Shown here: one piece after another, positions 42,747 to 52,541 of the stretch
How positions within the stretch are numbered: position 1 is the stretch's first letter
Layout: each line of letters begins with the position of its first letter
Assembly (NCBI GenBank): GCA_036340635.1
Contig: JAYYYF010000002.1
Coordinates: 62,001-126,000 of the forward strand
From: GCA-002728855 sp036340635
GTDB lineage: Bacteria > Bacteroidota > Bacteroidia > Flavobacteriales > Flavobacteriaceae
Length of the DNA: 64,000 bases
Direction of reading: 5' to 3'
Made by a program: the position numbers and the translations under genes
Notes under the pieces: model-generated
The model's input: only the letters and a program-made list of their open reading frames with translations
Databases searched by the model: none
What the model was told of the DNA's origin: nothing

Positions 42747-45152
42747 TTAACGAATTTCAGCACCTATTTCGTTTGACAACCTTTTTCTTATATTTTCCAT
42801 AACTTTATCGACATAATGATCAGTTAGTGTTTTGTTTTTATCTTGAAAATAAAAACTTACACCATATGATTTTTTACCCTTTGGAAGTCCTTTGTCAATA
42901 TAAACATCAAAAAGCTTAATTTCCTTTAATATATTTTTTTCAGTTGATCTTGCTATAGATTTAATATCATTGAAAATTACTTCTTGATCTATAAGTAGAG
43001 AAAAGTCTCTTTTTACTGTTGGAAATTTTGGAATGCTTTCAAAATTTAAATCTTTAATTAAATAATTGGACAACAGATTTATATTAAACTGACCATAAAT
43101 TACAGGTTGTTTAATTGAGAAAAATTTTAACAACTTTTTATCAAGATATCCAAATTCAAAAAATTTTTCATGATTAATTTTATATTCTAAACCTTCTTGA
43201 AAAATTTTGTTTTTAATAGGCTCTTCTTCCCATTTTTTAATCTTACCATTAAGAATGATCTCAATAATCCCTTTAAAATAAAAAAATATATCTGGTTGTT
43301 GTTTTATATTCCAATTATCTTCAAAAACTTCTCCGGTTAAACTAATAGCCAATAACTTTGATTCAGTGAAACTCTTTTTAGCAGTTTGATAAACTTTCCC
43401 AAACTCAAAGAGTTTTAAATTTTTTGCTTGCCTATTGATATTAAATTTTATTGCTTCCAAGCAACTTGGAATTAAAGAATTTCTAAGCTGTGAAAGTTCT
43501 TGTCCCATTGGATTAATGATCTTAACAGGTTTTGATTCAATTGACAGGTTATTGTTTTTTGGTGAAGTAATAGAATTTGTAATAGTTTCATAAAACCCTT
43601 GACTAATTAGTGCTTTAGAAAGGTTTTGAAAAAAAGCATGATCTTTTTTCGATTCATAATTATAAGGATTACTATAAAATTTAAGTGGCATATTTATGTT
43701 GTCATAACCATAAATTCTTAACAATTCTTCAATTACATCTGCAGGACGATTTACATCTACCCTGTATCTTGGTATTTTAATTTTTAAGGTAGACTGACTT
43801 GATTCGCTAATTATAATATCCAAAGAATGTAAAATGTTAATGATTTTATCCCTTTTGATTTTTTGACCTATTAACTTATCTATATCATCAAATTTTAAAG
43901 TTATTTCTTTTGGTTTCTTTTCCTTTTTATATTCGAAAGAGTTTATTTGACTTATGGTGCCTCCTGCTAATTCTTGAATAAGCAGTGCAGCCCTTTTAAT
44001 TGCATAAACTCCTATTTCTGGATCTACACCTCTTTCAAATCTAAATGAAGCATCAGTATTCAATCCTAATTTTTTCGCGGTTTTTCTAATTGAAACAGAA
44101 TCAAAGCATGCGCTTTCTAAAAAAATGTCTTTGGTTTTTTCTCCGACAGAAGATTCTTCACCTCCAATAATTCCAGCTATACATAAAGCTTTTTTATGAT
44201 CACAAATCATTAAATCATTTGCATCTATATTTCGTTCAATTCCATCAAGGGTTTTAAACTTTTTAATTCCCTTGATTTTTTTCACTATAATTCCCTTATT
44301 AATTTTTTTCAAATCAAATGCGTGAAGTGGTTGACCTAGTTCGTGCAGGACATAATTTGTAACATCCACTACATTGTTTTTAGGAACAATATCAATAGAT
44401 TTTAATTTGTTTTGAAGCCAAAGTGGAGAGTTTTTAACAGAAACATTATTGACGCTAAGCCCATAATATCTTTCTGCGAGTTCGGGCTCTCTAATATCTA
44501 TAGGAATTGAACCATTTTCATTCATTTTTTTAAAGTCTTTTACCTCAGGGAAACTCCATTTGAAATCAATTTTATTAAAAGTAAATAATGCTTTCAAATC
44601 TCTGGCTACACCCATATGACTCATTGCATCTGATCTATTTGGTGTTAATCCTATATTAAAGATATAATCCTCTTCAATTTTAAAAACTTGACGACATGGA
44701 GTTCCAGGTTTAATTTTCTTGTCTAAAACAATTATTCCTTCATGTGAGTCTCCTATACCGAGTTCATCTTCTGCGCATATCATTCCATTACTTTCTTCGC
44801 CTCTTATTTTAGTTTTTTTAATCCTAAACTCTTTCCCTTTTTGATCATATAAGATTGATCCTACTGTTGCTACCGCTACTTTTTGATTTTTGGCTACATT
44901 AGGAGCCCCACAGATTATCTGAGCTATTTCATTACCAAGATTAACTTTTGTAAGTTTTAAGCGGTCAGCATTTGGATGATTTACACATGATAAGACCTCT
45001 CCAACAACGACACCTTTAAGACCTCCTTTTACTGACGAGAATTCCTCAACACCTTCGACTTCTAATCCAAGAGAGGTAAGCATCTCAGATATTTTTAAAT
45101 AAGGTACAGTCGTTCCTAGAAATTCATTAATCCAGTTGTATGATATTTTCAT
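42747..45152 (-). CDS. pheT: Phenylalanyl-tRNA synthetase beta subunit
   Basis: The beta chain of the alpha2-beta2 enzyme that charges tRNA-Phe. In order: MKISYNWINEFL; a tRNA-binding OB domain (about 40-150, VVVGEVLSCVNHPNADRL, ICGAPNV); B3/B4 editing domain; B5 (KEITLKFDDIDKLIGQ); the catalytic-like core with ITSPKNNNLS and NPMGQELSQLRNSLIPSCL; and a C-terminal ferredoxin-like anticodon-binding domain (FPTVKRDFSLLID). Length 801 is normal. pheS is not in the window. Confidence 0.97.
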   Translation of the reverse strand: MKISYNWINEFLGTTVPYLKISEMLTSLGLEVEGVEEFSSVKGGLKGVVVGEVLSCVNHPNADRLKLTKVNLGNEIAQIICGAPNVAKNQKVAVATVGSILYDQKGKEFRIKKTKIRGEESNGMICAEDELGIGDSHEGIIVLDKKIKPGTPCRQVFKIEEDYIFNIGLTPNRSDAMSHMGVARDLKALFTFNKIDFKWSFPEVKDFKKMNENGSIPIDIREPELAERYYGLSVNNVSVKNSPLWLQNKLKSIDIVPKNNVVDVTNYVLHELGQPLHAFDLKKINKGIIVKKIKGIKKFKTLDGIERNIDANDLMICDHKKALCIAGIIGGEESSVGEKTKDIFLESACFDSVSIRKTAKKLGLNTDASFRFERGVDPEIGVYAIKRAALLIQELAGGTISQINSFEYKKEKKPKEITLKFDDIDKLIGQKIKRDKIINILHSLDIIISESSQSTLKIKIPRYRVDVNRPADVIEELLRIYGYDNINMPLKFYSNPYNYESKKDHAFFQNLSKALISQGFYETITNSITSPKNNNLSIESKPVKIINPMGQELSQLRNSLIPSCLEAIKFNINRQAKNLKLFEFGKVYQTAKKSFTESKLLAISLTGEVFEDNWNIKQQPDIFFYFKGIIEIILNGKIKKWEEEPIKNKIFQEGLEYKINHEKFFEFGYLDKKLLKFFSIKQPVIYGQFNINLLSNYLIKDLNFESIPKFPTVKRDFSLLIDQEVIFNDIKSIARSTEKNILKEIKLFDVYIDKGLPKGKKSYGVSFYFQDKNKTLTDHYVDKVMENIRKRLSNEIGAEIR

Positions 45153-45209
45153 ATATCAGCAAGAGTTGCTATAGACAAATATAATAATCTTAAGTGTAGC
45201 AGTTTTATT

Positions 45210-47309
45210 TTAACTTATGTAATTCCATATGTTTTTATATGTCTTCATTGCAAAAAGAGTTTTTTTTATAATTTGATTTTCAGGGAGTAAAAGATTAGGG
45301 TCTCTTTTTATAATCTTGATAGCTTCATTTCTAGCACTTTTGAGCAGTACATTATCTGTGATTATATCAGCGATTTTTAACTTAAGAATTCCACTTTGCT
45401 CTGTTCCCATTATATTCCCAGGCCCTCTAATACTTAGATCAGTTTCTGCTATTCTGAATCCATTATTTGTTTGTGTCATTATCTTTAACCTTTTTTTTGA
45501 CTCTGCACTTAGCTTGTTCCCACTCATTAGTATACAGTAACTTTGTTTGTTTCCTCTACCAACCCTTCCCCTTAGTTGATGTAATTGTGAAAGGCCAAAT
45601 CTTTCTGAGCTTTCAACAACCATTACAGAAGCGTTAGTTATGTTAACTCCTACTTCAATTACAGTTGTTGCAACCATCATATTTGTATCTCCATTTATAA
45701 AACGGTTCATCTCATAGTCTTTATCTGAACTTTTCATTTTACCATGTACAACACTAATTTGAAAATCTGGTTTAGGGAAGTACCTGCTAAGACTTTCATA
45801 ACCATCCATTAAATCTTTATAGTCTATTTTTTCAGATTCTTTGATAAGAGGGTAAACAACATATATTTGAGCTCCTCTTTCAATTTGGTCTTTCATGAAC
45901 TTAAAGACTTTTAATCGATTAGAATCAAATTGATGATAAGTTTTGATTTCTTTTCTTCCTGGAGGTAATTCATCAATAACTGAAATGTCAAGATCTCCAT
46001 ATAAAGTCATGGCAAGGGTTCTGGGAATAGGTGTTGCTGTCATAACTAAAATATGAGGAGGAGTAATATTTTTTTTCCAAAGCTTTGCACGTTGAGCAAC
46101 TCCAAATCTATGTTGCTCATCAATTATAGCTAGGCCCAGATTTGAAAAGGTAACTTTTTCTTCTATAATTGAATGAGTCCCTATTAGTATATTTAGTTTT
46201 CCATTTTTTAAATCTCTGTGTATTAATTCTCTATCAGATTTTTTTGAATTCCCAGTTAAAAGTCCGATAGAAACATTTAGGTTTGATAAAAGTTTTTTTA
46301 TAGATTGAAAATGTTGTTGAGCTAAGATTTCAGTTGGCGCCATTATACATGATTGATATCCATTGTCAAATGCAATTAGCATCGACATCAATGCTACAAT
46401 AGTTTTTCCAGAACCAACATCACCCTGTAACAGGCGATTCATTTGCCTTCCACTTCCAAGATCTTTACGTATTTCCTTTGTAACTGTTTTTTGAGCATTT
46501 GTTAATTTAAAATTCAAATTATCAGTAAAAAAGGAATTGAAACCATCACCAACTGTTTTGAAAACAAATCCCTTTATCTTCTGCTTTCTTCTAATATTTT
46601 TTATTATTAACTGTAATTGAATGTAAAAGAATTCTTCAAATTTTAACCTTTTTTGAGCCAGGGAAAGAATATCTTGATTTTTAGGGAAATGGATATTTAT
46701 AATAGATTCGTGCTTACTTATAAAATCATATTTTTTTAATAAGTAATCTGGCAGACTTTCTGGCACCTTTTTTTTAATGGTTTTAAATAGATCAATTAAT
46801 AAATTAAAGATCATTCTTTGTGACAAACCCTTTGACAAAAGATTTTCTGTGCTAGGATAAATAGGTTTAAGTTTATGAGATGGTTTTTCGTTGAAATCAG
46901 ATTCTAGGTCCATTTCTGGATGAGGTATACTAGGTTTTCCTTTGAACCAATTTGTTTTTCCAAATATTACATACGGGATATTTTTTTTCAAACTTTGTTG
47001 AATCCATTTATATCCTCTGAACCATAAAAGCTCTACTGTATTTTCACCATCAAAAAAAAAGGCCACAAGTCTTTTTCCTGATTTTTGAGAGATTATTTCA
47101 ATATCAGTTATTTCACCTTTTAATTGTACTTCAGAATTGTTTTTTGGAAGTTCAGAAATTTTATAAAATCTACTTCTATCAATGTAGCGATTTGGAAAAA
47201 AAGAAAGAAGATCTTGAAAGCTATATATTTTAAGCTCTTTTTTTAATAAATCAGCTCTATTAGGGCCTACACCTTTAAGATATTCAATTGGAGTTTGTAA
47301 AGGATCCAT
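45210..47309 (-). CDS. recG: ATP-dependent DNA helicase RecG
   Basis: RecG remodels stalled forks and Holliday junctions. An N-terminal wedge/OB domain (about 1-250, PIEYLKGVGPNRADLL, then VQLKGEITDIE) precedes the helicase core. The core has Walker A QGDVGSGKTIVAL, the APTEILAQQHF motif, DEQHRFGV (the DExH box), TATPIPRT and the C-terminal QLRGRVGRG arginine-finger motif. Length 699 is normal. It is 57 bases upstream of pheT on the same strand and divergent from the patatin gene. Confidence 0.97.
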   Translation of the reverse strand: MDPLQTPIEYLKGVGPNRADLLKKELKIYSFQDLLSFFPNRYIDRSRFYKISELPKNNSEVQLKGEITDIEIISQKSGKRLVAFFFDGENTVELLWFRGYKWIQQSLKKNIPYVIFGKTNWFKGKPSIPHPEMDLESDFNEKPSHKLKPIYPSTENLLSKGLSQRMIFNLLIDLFKTIKKKVPESLPDYLLKKYDFISKHESIINIHFPKNQDILSLAQKRLKFEEFFYIQLQLIIKNIRRKQKIKGFVFKTVGDGFNSFFTDNLNFKLTNAQKTVTKEIRKDLGSGRQMNRLLQGDVGSGKTIVALMSMLIAFDNGYQSCIMAPTEILAQQHFQSIKKLLSNLNVSIGLLTGNSKKSDRELIHRDLKNGKLNILIGTHSIIEEKVTFSNLGLAIIDEQHRFGVAQRAKLWKKNITPPHILVMTATPIPRTLAMTLYGDLDISVIDELPPGRKEIKTYHQFDSNRLKVFKFMKDQIERGAQIYVVYPLIKESEKIDYKDLMDGYESLSRYFPKPDFQISVVHGKMKSSDKDYEMNRFINGDTNMMVATTVIEVGVNITNASVMVVESSERFGLSQLHQLRGRVGRGNKQSYCILMSGNKLSAESKKRLKIMTQTNNGFRIAETDLSIRGPGNIMGTEQSGILKLKIADIITDNVLLKSARNEAIKIIKRDPNLLLPENQIIKKTLFAMKTYKNIWNYIS

Positions 47310-47401
47310 ATTTCTTTACCAATGTTAATTGAATTATTCAAATTCAATTTGAATTCTTCAAAACTTCTTCTAATTTAGGATAAAAACAGTATAATCTTTA
47401 A

Positions 47402-48289
47402 ATGCGTGCTTTAGTAATTTCAGGAGGAGGTAGTAAAGGTGCTTTTGCAGGGGGAGTAGCTGAGTATCTAATTGATAAAATGGGAAATGATTATGACATT
47501 TATATAGGTACTTCCACAGGAAGTTTATTGGTGAGTCATTTGGCATTACAAAAAACTGAAAAACTCAAAAAATCCTTCACAGAAGTTACTCAAGAAAAAA
47601 TTTTTGATAATTGCCCATTTAAAATAAAAAAGAATGGCAAAGAGGAGACGATTAGTATAAACCATTTTAATGTTTTGAAAAATTTTATAAGGGGTAAGAA
47701 AACATTTGGGGAGAGTAATAATTTAAGAAAAACAATTGAACAAGAGATCAGGTATGAAGATTTTATAAAACTTAAAAAATCTAATAAGGAAGTTTTTATT
47801 ACAGTATCTAATTTGTCAAGAAATAAAGTTGAATATAAAAGACTTAAAAATTGCTCTTTTAGTGATTATTTAGACTGGATATGGATTTCATGCAATTACG
47901 TTCCATTTATGAGCTTAGCTGTTAAGGAAGGATGTGAATACGCAGATGGAGGCCTTGGAACAATAATTTCAATTGAAGAAGCTATTCGAATTGGATCTAC
48001 CTATGTGGATGTTATAATTTTAGATACTGAATTTCAATATACAAATAGAGTCCACTCTCGAAATGCTTTTCAGGCCTTAACTACAGTTTTTGGTTTTATG
48101 ACAGATAAAATAGAAAGGCAAAACATTGAGATAGGCAAACTGTTAGCGCATAAAAAAAAGGTAAAAATAAATTTTTATTATACTCCAAGAATTTTAACTA
48201 GTAATTCTTTGATTTTTGAAAAAGAAAAAATGAAAAAATGGTGGACTGAAGGTTTTAATTATGCTAAAATTAAGTTAAGTGAAACCTAA
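47402..48289 (+). CDS. Patatin-like phospholipase
   Basis: The oxyanion loop is SGGGSKGAF at residues 7-15, the nucleophile Ser38 lies in GTSTG (GxSxG), and the dyad aspartate is Asp182 in ADGG. These are the complete catalytic elements of patatin family acyl hydrolases. There is no signal peptide or barrel domain, so it is a short cytoplasmic type that may act on lipid acyl esters at the inner membrane. It lies 16 bases before the UvrD-type helicase gene, with no obvious functional link. Confidence 0.92.
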   Translation: MRALVISGGGSKGAFAGGVAEYLIDKMGNDYDIYIGTSTGSLLVSHLALQKTEKLKKSFTEVTQEKIFDNCPFKIKKNGKEETISINHFNVLKNFIRGKKTFGESNNLRKTIEQEIRYEDFIKLKKSNKEVFITVSNLSRNKVEYKRLKNCSFSDYLDWIWISCNYVPFMSLAVKEGCEYADGGLGTIISIEEAIRIGSTYVDVIILDTEFQYTNRVHSRNAFQALTTVFGFMTDKIERQNIEIGKLLAHKKKVKINFYYTPRILTSNSLIFEKEKMKKWWTEGFNYAKIKLSET

Positions 48290-48305
48290 TTAGTATTTAA
48301 GTTAT

Positions 48306-50588
48306 ATGGATATACCTTCTACTCATCTTTCAGAACTTAATGAATCACAATTAGCTCCAGTTCTTCATAAAGATGGACCCTTAATTGTTGTAGCTGGTGC
48401 AGGATCTGGGAAAACAAGAGTCTTAACTCATCGAATAGCTAATTTAATGTTGGAAGGAGTTGATCCATTTTCTATTCTTGCCTTAACATTTACTAATAAG
48501 GCAGCTCGTGAAATGAAAGAAAGAATAGAAGGTCTTGTTGGAGGTAATGAGGCGAAAAATATTTGGATGGGAACTTTCCATTCAATTTTTGCTAGGATCT
48601 TAAGACATGAGGCTGATAAATTAGGCTACCCTAGGCGATTTACAATTTATGACACTCAAGATTCAGATCGAATAATTTCATCTATTATCAAGGACTTTTC
48701 TTTGGATAAAGACCTTTACAAGTATAAGGAAATAAGAAACAGGATTTCAATGTTTAAAAATAATTTGATAACTGTTAATGCATATTTAAACAATTCGGAT
48801 TTGGTTGAATATGATCTAGTTTCAAGAAGGCCTAAAATGGCAGACATATATAGAGAATATGTTGATAGATGTTTTCGCTCAGGAGCTATGGACTTTGATG
48901 ATTTGCTATTAAGAACAAACGAGTTGTTAAATCATTTTCCAGAAGTTCTTGCCAAATATCAAAATCAATTCCGTTATATATTAGTTGATGAGTATCAAGA
49001 TACTAATCATTCTCAGTATATAATTGTTAGGTCATTATCCGATAAATTTCAGAACATATGTGTTGTTGGAGATGATGCACAAAGCATTTACAGCTTCAGG
49101 GGTGCAAATATTGGAAATATTTTAAATTTTCAAAAAGATTACACAGATGTAAAAATATACAGGTTAGAACAAAACTATAGGTCAACTAAAAATATTGTGA
49201 ATGCAGCAAATTCAGTTATAAAACATAATAAAAACAAGATTGATAAAGTTGTCTGGACTGCGAACGATCAAGGTAAAAAGATAAAGATAGTGAGATGCTT
49301 GACCGATGGAGAAGAGGGTAGGTTGGTAGCTAATTCAATTAAGGAGGTTCTTAGTGAGAAAGGAAAAAGAAATAGAGATTTTGTTGTTTTATATAGAACA
49401 AATGCTCAGTCAAGAAGCTTTGAAGATGCTTTTAGAAAATTTGGAATTCCTTATAGAATTTATGGAGGACTATCTTTTTATCAAAGAAAGGAAATAAAAG
49501 ATGTGATTGCATATTTAAGAGTCATTGTTAATCCAAATGATGAGGAAAGTTTAAAAAGAATAATAAATTACCCAACAAGAGGAATTGGCTCAACTACCAT
49601 TGACAAATTACTTGTTGGAGCAAAAGAAAATAATGTTACACTTTTTGAAGCTCTTGAAAAAATTCAAAAAATAAAATTTCCTATACCTGTCAAGACATTA
49701 TCTAAAATAGAAAATTTTATAACATTTATTAAGTCTCTACAGTTTCAAAAAAACAAATTAAATGCTTTTGAGATGGTTAATATAATAATCAGGAAAACTG
49801 GTTTATTGGAGGAATTAAAAAAAGAAAGTTCATTAGATGCAATAGCCAAGACAGAAAATATTCAAGAATTAGTCAATGGAATGCGTGATTTTGTTGAAGG
49901 GCAAATAGATGTTGTAGATTCAAACGGTAGTTTAGAAGAATTTCTAGAAGACATTGCTTTAGCAACAGATTTTGATAAAAATATGGGGGCTGAAGTTGAC
50001 AAAGTTTCTTTGATGACAATTCATTTATCAAAAGGTTTAGAATTTCCGGTGGTTTTTATAGTAGGATTGGAAGAAGATCTTTTTCCATCTGCATTAAGTT
50101 TGAGTTCAAGATCAGATCTTGAGGAAGAGAGAAGACTTTTCTATGTGGCTCTTACAAGAGCTAAATCAATGGTTTTTATTTCCTATGCACAATCAAGATA
50201 TAGATGGGGTAAATTAATTGAATCTGAATCCAGTAGGTTTATAAAAGAAATAGACTCTAACTACGTTGAATATCAAGAAAAAGATGGTTTAGAAGTATAC
50301 AGGAAAATTAAAGAAAACTATATCAAAAAAAATTCACTAAAGACCAAAGGTTTAAATAAAACTGAAAATAGACTTTCAAGGATCAGCGTTGTAGAAAAGA
50401 TGGCGCCTAATTTTAACAAAGGTTTTTCCATTTCATTAGGTGATAAGGTAAAGCACGATAGATTTGGAATTGGTCTAGTTGTGAAAATAGAAGGGAATGG
50501 AAGTAATAAAAAAGCACTAATAGATTTTGACGGAGCTGGCTCAAAAAATTTATTGTTGCGTTTTGCTAAATTAAAGGTTATTAAATAG
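48306..50588 (+). CDS. UvrD/PcrA-type superfamily 1 DNA helicase
   Basis: The motor has Q-motif LNESQLAPVLH, motif I VAGAGSGKTRVLTHRIA, motif Ia TFTNKAAREMKERI, motif II ILVDEYQDTN, motif III VVGDDAQSIYSFRGA, motif IV YRLEQNYRST, motif V MTIHLSKGLEFPVVFIVG and motif VI EEERRLFYVALTRAK. The C-terminal tail (about 690-760) folds like the PcrA Tudor-type module (GDKVKHDRFGIGLVVKIEG) that contacts RNA polymerase. It is a 3'-5' helicase of repair and replication. Length 760 is normal. It can be called uvrD or pcrA. Confidence 0.95.
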   Translation: MDIPSTHLSELNESQLAPVLHKDGPLIVVAGAGSGKTRVLTHRIANLMLEGVDPFSILALTFTNKAAREMKERIEGLVGGNEAKNIWMGTFHSIFARILRHEADKLGYPRRFTIYDTQDSDRIISSIIKDFSLDKDLYKYKEIRNRISMFKNNLITVNAYLNNSDLVEYDLVSRRPKMADIYREYVDRCFRSGAMDFDDLLLRTNELLNHFPEVLAKYQNQFRYILVDEYQDTNHSQYIIVRSLSDKFQNICVVGDDAQSIYSFRGANIGNILNFQKDYTDVKIYRLEQNYRSTKNIVNAANSVIKHNKNKIDKVVWTANDQGKKIKIVRCLTDGEEGRLVANSIKEVLSEKGKRNRDFVVLYRTNAQSRSFEDAFRKFGIPYRIYGGLSFYQRKEIKDVIAYLRVIVNPNDEESLKRIINYPTRGIGSTTIDKLLVGAKENNVTLFEALEKIQKIKFPIPVKTLSKIENFITFIKSLQFQKNKLNAFEMVNIIIRKTGLLEELKKESSLDAIAKTENIQELVNGMRDFVEGQIDVVDSNGSLEEFLEDIALATDFDKNMGAEVDKVSLMTIHLSKGLEFPVVFIVGLEEDLFPSALSLSSRSDLEEERRLFYVALTRAKSMVFISYAQSRYRWGKLIESESSRFIKEIDSNYVEYQEKDGLEVYRKIKENYIKKNSLKTKGLNKTENRLSRISVVEKMAPNFNKGFSISLGDKVKHDRFGIGLVVKIEGNGSNKKALIDFDGAGSKNLLLRFAKLKVIK

Positions 50589-50601
50589 GTGTTTTAAATA
50601 T

Positions 50602-50629
50602 AAAGAACCACCCTAATAGGTGGCTCTTT
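50602..50629. terminator. Bidirectional hairpin terminator between uvrD-type gene and OmpA-type gene
   Basis: AAAGAACCACC (50602-50612) pairs with GGTGGCTCTTT (50619-50629) over 11 positions with one A-C mismatch and a six-base loop. The A-run on one side and T-run on the other allow it to stop both convergent genes. It is the only GC-bearing hairpin of this strength I saw between genes. Confidence 0.7.
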
Positions 50630-50647
50630 CAATTAATACTTTGTTTA

Positions 50648-51496
50648 TTAATTCCCCATTCCTTGTTCGATCAGATCATAAAATTGATCAAGCTTTGGAA
50701 GCACAACAATCCGGGTTCTTCTATTTTTAGCTCTATTAGAAGGAGAATCGTTATCATATAAAGGAATATAATAACTTCTACCAGCTGCAGTCATTCTTTC
50801 AGGCTTTACATCAAAATCATTTTGTAATATTCTTATAACGGATGTAGCTCTTTTAACACTTAGATCCCAATTATCTTCTATACCCTCAATCTTAATTGGA
50901 ACATCATCTGTGTGGCCTTCTACCAGAAATTCAATTTCAGGTTTATCATTTACAACTTTTGCTACTTTACCAAGTACTTCTTTAGCCCTTTGTGTCACTG
51001 TATAACTTCCACTATTGAATAGCAATTTATCAGATATTGAAACATAAACAACTCCTTTCTCAACGTTAATTTCAATGTCATCATCACTAAGATTACCGAG
51101 AACTCCTTTTAAACTTGTAACGAGAGCTAATGTTACAGAATCCTTTTTTGTAACTGCTTCTTGCATATTCTGGATACGAAGATCTTTTTCTTTCATGCTT
51201 TCTAGAGATTTTTCTAGGTTTTCAGCACCTTTCTGAGAAAGAGTAGTTAAATTCCCAATATTGTTTATTAGATCTTGATTATTTGATTTTAAAAATTTTA
51301 CTTGGTCTTGAAGTGATGATAAGTTAGCAAGTGTAGCTTCTTTTTCTTCATTGCAAGTATTTAGTTTTATTGTTGCGGTGTCTAATAAGCTTTTGGTGTT
51401 TCTTTGAATATCTTCAAGCTCAAGGTATTTTTTTTGAGAAATACAAGAAGTTATCAACACAAAAACAGTTATAAGTAATAAGGATATTTTTCTCAT
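50648..51496 (-). CDS. OmpA-family lipoprotein with coiled coil
   Basis: The signal ends VLITSC with lipidated Cys18. Residues about 30-125 form a coiled coil rich in Leu, Glu and Lys (LSSLQDQVKFLKSNNQDLINNI). The C-terminal OmpA domain (about 150-265) has LFNSGSYTVT, FLVEGHTDDVPI, the peptidoglycan-contact Asp, and NRAKNRRTRIVV with the diaminopimelate-binding Arg. It likely ties the outer membrane to the cell wall. The gene stands alone between a shared terminator and a glycosyltransferase gene. Confidence 0.9.
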   Translation of the reverse strand: MRKISLLLITVFVLITSCISQKKYLELEDIQRNTKSLLDTATIKLNTCNEEKEATLANLSSLQDQVKFLKSNNQDLINNIGNLTTLSQKGAENLEKSLESMKEKDLRIQNMQEAVTKKDSVTLALVTSLKGVLGNLSDDDIEINVEKGVVYVSISDKLLFNSGSYTVTQRAKEVLGKVAKVVNDKPEIEFLVEGHTDDVPIKIEGIEDNWDLSVKRATSVIRILQNDFDVKPERMTAAGRSYYIPLYDNDSPSNRAKNRRTRIVVLPKLDQFYDLIEQGMGN

Positions 51497-51542
51497 AATA
51501 AGTAATTAAAGGTTTTAAAACATTCGCAAAATTAAAATAAAA

Positions 51543-52541
51543 TTAGACATTCTTCGATATAGAAGTAAATTTCTTTTTACCTCTAACAAAGTATTTGTAG
51601 GGTAAATTATTTATTTCAAAATATTTTTTTTTATCCGAAATAACTTTCCTCTTTTTATTTATTTGATTTAATAAAATGAAAAAAGAAAAATGCGCTTTCA
51701 AAACAGATAACGCATGAAATATTTCAAATTTAAAAATGAAAAATAAAAAAGCTATATAATCCCAAATTAAACGTTCAAAAATCCTTTGGAATCTTTTTTC
51801 TGGAAGATTTTTTAGGAGTGAAAGAAGACTGTTTCTAAAATTCAAATAAGTTTTTTTTGGTGAATTTTGAAGTGTTCCTTCTCCTAAATGAAAAACTTTA
51901 GATTCTCCAATTGACACTACATCTAAATCTTTATTAAAAGCTCTCCAGCAGAGATCAATTTCTTCTTGATGCGCGAAAAAATTAGAATCAAATCCTCCTA
52001 AGGAAATAAACATCTTTTTTCTTATAAAGAAGCAGGCGCCAGAAGCCCAAAATATTTTTTGGACCCCATTGTATTGTCCCGAATCTTTTTCAATAGTATT
52101 AAAAATTCTTCCTCTGCAATAAGGGTATCCTAGCCGATCTATAAATCCACCTGCAGCCCCTGCATATTGAAAAAAATCTGGTTTTTTTAAATCTAAAACG
52201 TGAGGTTGTGCAATTACAGTTTTTTGATTTTTTTTAAAATGATTTATAATTGGAGGGAGCCATTTATTTTTGACAGTTACATCATTATTCATGAGACATA
52301 TTAGCTCAGCATCAGTTTCTTTAATAGCTTTATTATATCCCTCACAAAAACCAAGGTTATTTTGATGTTTAATTAATGCAATTTGAGGAAATTTTTTTTT
52401 TATAAATGAAACAGAGTTGTCAGTAGACCCATTGTCAACTACATATATAGAAGCTTCAGGGGAATACCTAACTATGGAGGGGATAAATTCCTCCAAAAAC
52501 TTTTCCCCATTATAATTAAGTATCATTAAAGCTGTTTTCAC
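51543..52541 (-). CDS. Family 2 glycosyltransferase
   Basis: The GT-A fold begins ALMILNYNGEKFLEEF and VVDNGSTDNSV, followed by the metal-binding segment LICLMNNDV and the ASGACFFIRKKMF and ESKVFHLGEG elements of rhamnosyl-type GT2 enzymes. A hydrophobic stretch near residues 255-290 (WDYIAFLFFIFKF) suggests membrane contact. The acceptor is probably a surface polysaccharide or lipid, which is inference. Its start overlaps the end of the nuclease gene by four bases. Confidence 0.88.
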   Translation of the reverse strand: MKTALMILNYNGEKFLEEFIPSIVRYSPEASIYVVDNGSTDNSVSFIKKKFPQIALIKHQNNLGFCEGYNKAIKETDAELICLMNNDVTVKNKWLPPIINHFKKNQKTVIAQPHVLDLKKPDFFQYAGAAGGFIDRLGYPYCRGRIFNTIEKDSGQYNGVQKIFWASGACFFIRKKMFISLGGFDSNFFAHQEEIDLCWRAFNKDLDVVSIGESKVFHLGEGTLQNSPKKTYLNFRNSLLSLLKNLPEKRFQRIFERLIWDYIAFLFFIFKFEIFHALSVLKAHFSFFILLNQINKKRKVISDKKKYFEINNLPYKYFVRGKKKFTSISKNV

